DNA of 56,642 nucleotides, taken from NCBI GenBank assembly GCA_009779495.1, contig WRED01000007.1, positions 1-56,642 of the forward strand, in the 5' to 3' direction. The stretch's first letter is position 1. Every line of letters begins with the position of its first letter. A program made the position numbers and the translations under genes. The DNA comes from Oscillospiraceae bacterium. Its GTDB lineage: Bacteria > Bacillota > Clostridia > Oscillospirales > Acutalibacteraceae. Below are positions 51,448-56,642 of this stretch, one piece after another. Under the pieces are notes generated by a model that did no database searches, had not been told where the DNA came from, and saw only the letters and a program-made list of their open reading frames with translations.

Positions 51448-51536
51448 AGACTTCTTGCAAAACTCTTGGTTTTGCGCCGATGAGTGTTGAAAACATTCAT
51501 CGGTCAAACTCTCAGAGAGAGTTATGCAAGAAGTCT
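51448..51536. repeat. Cloverleaf-like palindromic element in the subtilase leader
   Basis: Outer arms AGACTTCTTGCA (51448-51459) and TGCAAGAAGTCT (51525-51536) are perfect complements. Inside are three hairpins: CAAAAC/GTTTTG (51458-51474), CCGATGAGTGTT/AACATTCATCGG (51477-51503) and AACTCT/AGAGTT (51507-51523). It ends 21 nt before the subtilase start codon. Confidence 0.7.
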
Positions 51537-51557
51537 AATGGGATCGGAGTGTTGTAC

Positions 51558-53174
51558 TTGAAAAAGCTCGCCAAAACCGTATCTTCCCTTTTAACCGGCC
51601 TATGTCTGCTCGCCGCTATGTCCGCTCCGTCCGTCGGCGTACTTGCCGCCCGGTATACGGAGCAGGTACAGGTCGCGCAGTTCAGCGCGTTCAGCGCCGC
51701 CGTATCCGGCATGATCCGGCAGGAGGAGCTGAAGTCCGGCGTCGGTTCAGGCTCAAAAGCAGACTCGTCCTCCGTGGACGGCGAATACGAATCAAAAAGG
51801 ATCATCGTAAAATCAACGGGTTCCGCGCCCGACATGTCGGAGTTCGGCGCTTCGCAGATCGCCGCCGGGCCGGACGGGGTATACGTCCTGCAGTTCGGCA
51901 GCGTTTCCGCCGCCAAGTCCTGCGCCGACGCGCTCGCGGACGATCCCCGCGTGGCATACGCCGAGCCTGACGTGCTGCTTTCCCTCTGCGAAACCGTCTC
52001 GGAGGAACCGCCCCTGGTTGCGGAAGAGCCGACTCCCCGCTACCTGTCCTGGGGACCTGAATACATAGAGGCTGACCTGTATGAAAAATATCTGCTTGAC
52101 AACGGATACGGCGCGAATTCGGCCGTCGTCGCGGTCGTGGACTCAGGCGTCGCGGAGCACGAGGCGCTGGCGGGCAAAATTGCGCCGGGCGGTTACGATT
52201 TTATCGACATGGACGACGACCCGTCAAACGACGGCCATTCCCACGGCACGCATGTGGCCGGTATCGTCGCCGACTGCACACAAAATCTGAACGTGAAGAT
52301 ATTGCCCGTCCGCGTGTTGGGAGACAACGGTACGGGCTACGCCTCCACCGTCGGCAACGGCGTCAAATACGCCGCCGACAAGGGCGCAAAGGTTATTAAT
52401 CTGAGCCTTACCGGCCCGCATTCGATGTACTACGAGGATTCGATCACATACGCTATGGGCAAAAACGCGGCCGTCGTCGCGGCAGCAGGAAACACGGGCG
52501 GCGATACGGCGGATCTTTGCCCGTCGCATATAGACGCGATTATCGTCGTCAGCTCCATAGCGCAAAACGGCTTGCTCGCATCCACATCCTGCCGGGGCAA
52601 CAGCGTTGACTTTGCCGCGCCGGGCGTCCTGATCAACAGCTGTGTACCCGGCCCCGAAAAATACGCAGTGAAAAGCGGCACCTCCATGTCCGCCGCTTTC
52701 GTCTCCGCCGCCGCCGCGATGTACTGCCTGTTCAGGCCCACGGCAACGACGCGCCAGATCAATAATTTTCTCATCGACACGGCCTTTGACGCGGGAGACA
52801 GGGGCTTCGACATCAAATACGGCTACGGTATCCCGAAGCTTTCGCTGGGCTACACGGGCGATCTGAGCGAGCCGGCCATAACGCTTGACAAAACGTCGGT
52901 CTCCCTGAATTTCCTGGATACGGCAAAGCTGACCGCGAGGGTAAGCAAGCCGCGCTACTACGTGGACACCGACGTCGTGTGGCAGTCAAGCAATACGAAG
53001 ATCGCAAATGTTGACAGCCGGGGCAACATCATCGCGACGGGACGCGGCCAGGCGGTTATCACAGCCGCGACCAGGGATGGCCGGTGCTCCGCGAGGTGCA
53101 CGGTGACGGTGAACTACACGATATTTCAGTGGCTTATCGTGATATTGCTGTTCGGATGGATTTGGTATGTCTAG
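51558..53174 (+). CDS. Secreted/membrane-anchored subtilisin-like protease with Ig-like domain
   Basis: A 538-residue S8 family serine protease. It starts with a signal peptide (KKLAKTVSSLLTGLCLLAAMSAPSVGVLAA), followed by a propeptide-like region (about residue 75-135, KRIIVKSTGS...DPRVAYAEPD). The catalytic domain has Asp in AVVDSGVAEHE (about 193), His in GHSHGTHVAGI (about 228) and Ser in SGTSMSAAF (about 376). A BIG2-type Ig-like domain follows (about 437-520, KTSVSLNFLDTAKLTARV...VITAATRDG). A last hydrophobic stretch (FQWLIVILLFGWIWYV) may anchor it in the membrane. The TTG at 51558 has GGAG 8 nt upstream. Its stop codon lies in a heptamer array. Confidence 0.92.
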   Translation: MKKLAKTVSSLLTGLCLLAAMSAPSVGVLAARYTEQVQVAQFSAFSAAVSGMIRQEELKSGVGSGSKADSSSVDGEYESKRIIVKSTGSAPDMSEFGASQIAAGPDGVYVLQFGSVSAAKSCADALADDPRVAYAEPDVLLSLCETVSEEPPLVAEEPTPRYLSWGPEYIEADLYEKYLLDNGYGANSAVVAVVDSGVAEHEALAGKIAPGGYDFIDMDDDPSNDGHSHGTHVAGIVADCTQNLNVKILPVRVLGDNGTGYASTVGNGVKYAADKGAKVINLSLTGPHSMYYEDSITYAMGKNAAVVAAAGNTGGDTADLCPSHIDAIIVVSSIAQNGLLASTSCRGNSVDFAAPGVLINSCVPGPEKYAVKSGTSMSAAFVSAAAAMYCLFRPTATTRQINNFLIDTAFDAGDRGFDIKYGYGIPKLSLGYTGDLSEPAITLDKTSVSLNFLDTAKLTARVSKPRYYVDTDVVWQSSNTKIANVDSRGNIIATGRGQAVITAATRDGRCSARCTVTVNYTIFQWLIVILLFGWIWYV

Positions 53175-53204
53175 ATTCTAGACGGTAGACAGTAGATGGT
53201 AGAT
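53170..53204. repeat. Heptamer array at the subtilase stop
   Basis: Five 7-bp units (TCTAGAT, TCTAGAC, GGTAGAC, AGTAGAT, GGTAGAT); the reverse complement fits the NNTCTAS class. It contains the TAG stop at 53172-53174 and abuts a palindromic element. Confidence 0.75.
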
Positions 53205-53211
53205 GTGGTTA

Positions 53212-53316
53212 ATACTACTCCGCAATAAGAAACATAAACGAAAAAGTCTGCGCAAAAATCCATATATCAAAGTTTTTTGCTTGGCTTTTTCTATGTTTCT
53301 AATTGTAGAGTAGTAT
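53212..53316. mobile_element. 105-bp palindromic MITE-like element
   Basis: The left arm, read inward, is ATACTACTC, CAAT, AGAAACATA, GAAAAAG, GCAAAAA in order; the right arm is its complement with a few mismatches and a 3-nt gap, so nearly the whole element folds into one long hairpin. It lies between the subtilase and transporter genes and contains no gene. It may also act as a terminator for the subtilase transcript. Confidence 0.6.
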
Positions 53317-53355
53317 AGGGAAACAAATTCGTTAAAATTTTTTGGAGGATAATAT

Positions 53356-54972
53356 ATGGGTCTAAGGCAAAAGATGGATGAACGGTTCACTCCTGAGGTT
53401 CGTGCGGAGATCAGGAAAAACGTCCGGCATCCCATTTCCTGGGTGAAAGGCGTTGACCTTGAAGACGGCAACCGCATCGCCCCTTATGAGCTTTTGGTTT
53501 TTTTCGGCTCAAGCTTTTTCGGCTCGCTGGCCGGGGCCTACTCCGGCAGGCAGGATTTCCTGTTCAGGGAGTTCTACCGCGTTCCGCCCAATATGATGAG
53601 CGTCGCGGGCATCGTCACCTCCCTGTATGACGCGTTCAACGACCCCTTTGTGGGTACGTGGATGGACCGGTGGCGCCTTCCCGCGCAGAGGCTCAAGCTT
53701 ATCATGCGCATCGCCGCGGTCACAGGGCACACGCTGGATCTCATCCGGATGGTGGACGGCGGGTTGAGTCCATGGGGCCACATCATGCTCCTGATCTTCT
53801 GCAACTGCTTAAAGGACTCCATCAATACATTTGACTCGGTCGCCATCCAGAAGCTGCGCGCGTCCATCAGCCCGTATACGCAGGAGCGGGTGCGCGTGGG
53901 CGTTTGGGAATCCGTCGGCACGCAGATATCATATCCATTCGCGTCAATTCCGATGATTTTGATGGGCTGGAGGGACGTCTTTGGGTTCAACGATTATCAG
54001 ATCATCTTCATCGGCGCGCTGATTTTCCTGCCGGTGAATATGATGGCGTCCGCCGCGAAGTCTTTTATAAAGGTCAGGGTCGATTTCAACGCCGAGCAAA
54101 AAGCGCGGGAGGCCGAGCGGCAGAAGGAACTGGAAGAAGGAAAAATCAAAGAGGCCGCCCCGGAACAGTTAAGCCTGCGCGAGCAGCTGGGAGTCGTCAG
54201 GCACAACAAATATTTCAAGGTAAACCTTGTCTGCGGCCTGCTCGCGGTGCTCACGCCGACGGCGGGCGACGCGCTTGTTCAATGGCGTTATCTCGCGCCG
54301 AAGGCGACGGTGTTCGGCCAGACGATGAGCGGGGAAGGCTGGCTTTTGTTTAAGGATACGCTCGCTGGCGTTCTGGTTACATTCACAAACCCGTTCAGCA
54401 GGCAGATCGTCAACTGGCTGGGCGGGCCGCTCAAGACACAGAAAATCAGAAACCTGGTTGAGGCGGCCGGCAACATCATCAAATTGATTGCAGGAATCCG
54501 AACCGTCCCGGGAATTTTTACCCATATTATAGTAGAAAACATACAATGCGTTTTCAGCGCCGCCGATACTGTTGCAGGCAACATGCTTGGCTACGAGTTT
54601 TATGATTACGTCGAGCTGAAAACAGGCGTGCGCTCGGAGGGAATCACCAGCTCCATGTCAAGCTTGATCAACAAAACCGTTACGAACAACATAGGCACAA
54701 TCACAGGCAACGCCGCCCTTACATGGATGGGCTACAGCGGCGGGTACCTTGAAGCGGGCAAGGGGCCGCCTGAACGCTATATGAAATATGTCTGGCCGCT
54801 GGCCATGCTGGCTCCGGCCGTTGACAATCTCATATACTTCGTTGGCCGCTCAACGATCAAGTGGACGACCGAGGATCGTATTCGCACGGAAGCGCTTCTG
54901 ACGGAACGCAGGGCAATGCTGCTGTCAGCGGAGGAAGAGATAGCGGAAACAGTGGAATCAGGACAAACATAA
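53356..54972 (+). CDS. MFS transporter, GPH (MelB-like) cation symporter family
   Basis: A 538-residue polytopic transporter. It has about twelve hydrophobic segments and the GPH-family loop SLYDAFNDPFVGTWMDRWR (about residue 92-110), which in MelB contributes to cation and sugar binding. A charged cytoplasmic loop (about 245-285, AEQKAREAERQKELEEGKIKE) divides the two halves. The substrate is unknown; family members import glycosides, pentosides or hexuronides with Na+ or H+. GGAGG lies 8 nt before the ATG. A DUF2809 gene follows after 2 nt, so the two are probably co-transcribed with the downstream aldolase. Confidence 0.85.
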   Translation: MGLRQKMDERFTPEVRAEIRKNVRHPISWVKGVDLEDGNRIAPYELLVFFGSSFFGSLAGAYSGRQDFLFREFYRVPPNMMSVAGIVTSLYDAFNDPFVGTWMDRWRLPAQRLKLIMRIAAVTGHTLDLIRMVDGGLSPWGHIMLLIFCNCLKDSINTFDSVAIQKLRASISPYTQERVRVGVWESVGTQISYPFASIPMILMGWRDVFGFNDYQIIFIGALIFLPVNMMASAAKSFIKVRVDFNAEQKAREAERQKELEEGKIKEAAPEQLSLREQLGVVRHNKYFKVNLVCGLLAVLTPTAGDALVQWRYLAPKATVFGQTMSGEGWLLFKDTLAGVLVTFTNPFSRQIVNWLGGPLKTQKIRNLVEAAGNIIKLIAGIRTVPGIFTHIIVENIQCVFSAADTVAGNMLGYEFYDYVELKTGVRSEGITSSMSSLINKTVTNNIGTITGNAALTWMGYSGGYLEAGKGPPERYMKYVWPLAMLAPAVDNLIYFVGRSTIKWTTEDRIRTEALLTERRAMLLSAEEEIAETVESGQT

Positions 54973-54974
54973 TT

Positions 54975-55367
54975 ATGATAAAAAAACGAATCATCAACAC
55001 AGCCGCTTTTCTTATATTGCTTTTGACGGAGGTACTCATCGCGCTGTACGTGCATGACGATTTCATCCGCCCGTATTTCGGCGACGTACTCGTCGTGATT
55101 CTGATCTACTTTTTCGTGAGGATATTCTTCACCGAATGGCCGCGCCTGCTGCCGCTGTACGTATTTTTGTTCGCGGCGGCTGTCGAAGGGCTGCAATACA
55201 TCAGCTTTGTCGAGCGTATCGGGCTTGCGGGCAACGCGTTTTTCGCGACGGTGCTGGGCACGTCGTTCAGCTGGTGGGATATGCTTTGCTACGCGGCGGG
55301 GTGCGTGCCGCTGGCGGTTATTGAGATTATCAAGTATATGAGAAATCAAAAGGAGATAACCCCATGA
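54975..55367 (+). CDS. DUF2809 family membrane protein
   Basis: A 130-residue protein with about four membrane helices: IINTAAFLILLLTEVLIALYV, then the family motif DDFIRPYFGDVLVVILIYFFVR (about residue 27-48), LLPLYVFLFAAAVEGLQYI and MLCYAAGCVPLAVIEII. DUF2809 proteins have no established function. The ATG at 54975 starts 2 nt after the transporter stop; AGGA lies about 12 nt upstream. Its 3' end overlaps the start of the aldolase gene by 4 bp (ATGA), which indicates coupled translation. Confidence 0.85.
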   Translation: MIKKRIINTAAFLILLLTEVLIALYVHDDFIRPYFGDVLVVILIYFFVRIFFTEWPRLLPLYVFLFAAAVEGLQYISFVERIGLAGNAFFATVLGTSFSWWDMLCYAAGCVPLAVIEIIKYMRNQKEITP

Positions 55368-56173
55368 ATCAATATGAGCTTAAACAGGCTTTCACCGGCG
55401 GGCGGCAGGTATACGGCACGCTCGTAGCATCGCCGTCGCCGAAATGGGCGGCGGAAATACGCAAGGCCGGGCTGGATTTTGTGTTCATTGATTCCGAGCA
55501 CATGCCGCTTGACCCCTCCGCGCGGGCATGGATGTGCCGCTGTTACCGTGAGATGAACCTCGCGCCCATCGTACGCATTCCGCGCTGTAACGCTATGGAA
55601 GCTTTCGCCGCCATGGAAGCGGGCGCCGCCGGCGTGATCGCGCCGTATATCGAGACGGCCGAGGAGGTCCGGATCCTCGCCGGCGTGCTCCGGTACCGCC
55701 CGCTCAAGGGCGAACGGCTCAAGGGCGTGCTGGACGGGACGGTCACGCTGACGGAAAAGGAGCGCGAATACTTCCGCAATTACAACGACGGTTGCCTGCT
55801 GCTGCTGAACATAGAAAGCCGCCATGCCGTTGACCATTTGGACGAGCTTCTTACAGATGAGGTTGACGGGGTATTCATCGGGCCGCACGACCTTTCGATC
55901 AACCTGGGCATTCCCGAGGAATATGACCATCCCGAATTTGAACTGTATGTCGAACGGATCATCGCCGCCTGCCGCGAGCGCGGTATCGGCGTCGGCAACC
56001 ACAACTCCGGCAGCCTGGAAAAGCAGATCAGCTGGGCCAAAAAGGGCATGAATATCACGATGTGGAACTCGGATGTGGGCAGGTTCGTGCAAGCGATCGG
56101 AGAGGACTTTGACAGGGTGAGGAAAGCTCTGGGTGAGGAAAGCGGCGAGGCGCGCGGCGTTGTTACGATTTAG
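55364..56173 (+). CDS. HpcH/HpaI family aldolase
   Basis: A 269-residue class II pyruvate-type aldolase of the HpcH/HpaI family, which cleaves or forms 2-keto-3-deoxy acids with a divalent metal. Visible motifs are LVASPSPKWAAEIRKAGLDFVFIDSEHMPLD (broken here only for reading: the core is FVFIDSEHMPLD, about residue 39-50), AGAAGVIAPYIETAEEV near residue 88 with a metal-binding Glu region, and VDGVFIGPHDLSINLG near residue 167. The C-terminus has GVGNHNSG. AAGGAG lies upstream of the ATG. It overlaps the DUF2809 gene by 4 bp. The substrate is unknown; a sugar-acid role would fit the nearby GPH transporter. Confidence 0.9.
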   Translation: MNQYELKQAFTGGRQVYGTLVASPSPKWAAEIRKAGLDFVFIDSEHMPLDPSARAWMCRCYREMNLAPIVRIPRCNAMEAFAAMEAGAAGVIAPYIETAEEVRILAGVLRYRPLKGERLKGVLDGTVTLTEKEREYFRNYNDGCLLLLNIESRHAVDHLDELLTDEVDGVFIGPHDLSINLGIPEEYDHPEFELYVERIIAACRERGIGVGNHNSGSLEKQISWAKKGMNITMWNSDVGRFVQAIGEDFDRVRKALGEESGEARGVVTI

Positions 56174-56199
56174 AAACACCACCACGTTCCCCTAAACCA

Positions 56200-56227
56200 C
56201 ATCTACAATCTAGAGTCTGGGAGCTAA
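56200..56227. repeat. Heptamer array before the GDPD gene
   Basis: Units CATCTAC, AATCTAG, AGTCTGG, GAGCTAA. It is preceded by CCCTAAACCA, close to the CCCTAAACA before the array at 290-324, so longer repeat units may be shared. Confidence 0.65.
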
Positions 56228-56232
56228 AAAAC

Positions 56233-56642
56233 ATGAACATCCCCTACCCCCGCGTATGCGCCCACCGGGGCCTGTCCGCGCTCTTGCCGGAAAACTCCCT
56301 CGCGTCCCTTGAGGCGGCCGCCGACGCGGGAGCGCAGGAGATCGAGTTCGACCTGCGGGTGCGTGACGATACAATCATCCTCCGTCATGACCCAATAGCA
56401 CTCACAGGCCTTGGTAGAGCCGCGCCCCCGGCGGCGTTCGAGGACGTGCTTGAGCGTCTGGCCGGTCGCGTGATCATGAATATACATATCAAGGTACCGG
56501 AAGCGGTCCCGGGCGCCGTCGAGATCATTGAGCGATATGGCTGCCGGGACAGCGTGTACATTGCCGGTGGCGGGCCGGTCATGAAAGCCGCCTTAGCCAT
56601 CGCGCCGGACATCGCGCGCTGCTGTCTGGAGGGCCACATGAA
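56233..56642 (+). CDS. Glycerophosphodiester phosphodiesterase (partial, 3' end outside window)
   Basis: The first 136 codons of a GDPD-family protein, which hydrolyses glycerophosphodiesters to glycerol 3-phosphate and an alcohol. The N-terminal catalytic pattern is clear: VCAHRGLSALLPENSLASLEAA (residue 8-29, read as the HRG...PEN motif), GAQEIEFDLRVRDD with the metal-binding Glu-x-Asp, and ILRHDP with the second catalytic His. The frame is open to the window edge. The ATG at 56233 is used; the upstream GGGAGC is a modest ribosome binding site. No signal peptide is seen, so it is probably cytosolic. Confidence 0.85.
   Translation, partial: MNIPYPRVCAHRGLSALLPENSLASLEAAADAGAQEIEFDLRVRDDTIILRHDPIALTGLGRAAPPAAFEDVLERLAGRVIMNIHIKVPEAVPGAVEIIERYGCRDSVYIAGGGPVMKAALAIAPDIARCCLEGHM

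Noticed and set aside
51262-51507. 81-codon open frame on the minus strand before spoVAC
   Set aside because: It lies in an AT-rich intergenic region, runs into the cloverleaf-like palindrome and has no ribosome binding site or family resemblance.
51448-51536. tRNA gene
   Set aside because: The cloverleaf-like folding lacks tRNA consensus bases (TTCGANNC in the T arm, a D-loop GG) and an anticodon arm of normal size.

Overview
The window looks like the chromosome of a spore-forming, Gram-positive anaerobe of the class Clostridia with fairly high GC, probably from the Ruminococcaceae/Oscillospirales part of the class. The evidence is a complete spoIIIA operon (AA to AH), spoVAC-spoVAD, the clostridial asp23-nusB-xseA-xseB-dxs neighbourhood, secreted proteins with dockerin-type calcium-binding repeats, and Shine-Dalgarno sites close to AGGAGG. 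I see no rRNA, tRNA, CRISPR array, prophage or intact insertion sequence.

Layout. 0.35-13.4 kb, minus strand: the operon-like run spoIIIAA-AB-AC-AD-AE-AF-AG-AH, an SPFH/prohibitin gene, asp23-like, nusB, an M22/TsaD-like gene, an AT-rich orphan gene with a helix-turn-helix-like segment, xseA, xseB and dxs. Its intergenic gaps hold three copies of a MITE-like palindromic element, one perfect 41-bp inverted repeat and many 7-bp tandem repeat arrays. 13.5-23.0 kb, plus strand: an exopolysaccharide cluster with a YfhO-type membrane protein, one GT2 and two GT4 glycosyltransferases, an O-antigen ligase/polymerase-like protein and a Wzz-tyrosine kinase fusion. 23.1-29.1 kb, plus strand: a small 10-cysteine protein with its own promoter, then radC-uvrB-uvrA ending at a clear terminator.

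29.3-41.2 kb, minus strand: three large secreted proteins (1434, 392 and 2097 residues) that carry dockerin-like C-termini and/or cohesin-like beta domains but no recognisable enzyme. They sit behind one strong sigma-A promoter and a leader of about 290 nt. This is the most system-like novelty in the window. 42.0-49.3 kb, minus strand: a giant membrane protein related to cyclic beta-1,2-glucan synthase (GT84, glycoamylase-like and GH94 parts). 49.5-51.2 kb, minus strand: spoVAC, spoVAD and a 54-residue gene where spoVAE would be expected. 51.5-56.6 kb, plus strand: a secreted subtilase with a bacterial Ig-like domain, a GPH-family transporter, a DUF2809 protein, an HpcH/HpaI aldolase and the start of a glycerophosphodiester phosphodiesterase.

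How the genes fit together. The spoIIIA products build the mother-cell to forespore channel, and spoVA products move dipicolinic acid. The EPS genes, the glucan synthase-like protein and the dockerin/cohesin-like proteins point to a heavily decorated cell surface. Short repeats occur at gene 3' ends, and several stop codons and C-terminal residues are encoded inside degenerate heptamer arrays. All coordinates, motifs and starts come from reading the sequence; family names rest on motif recognition without database searches.
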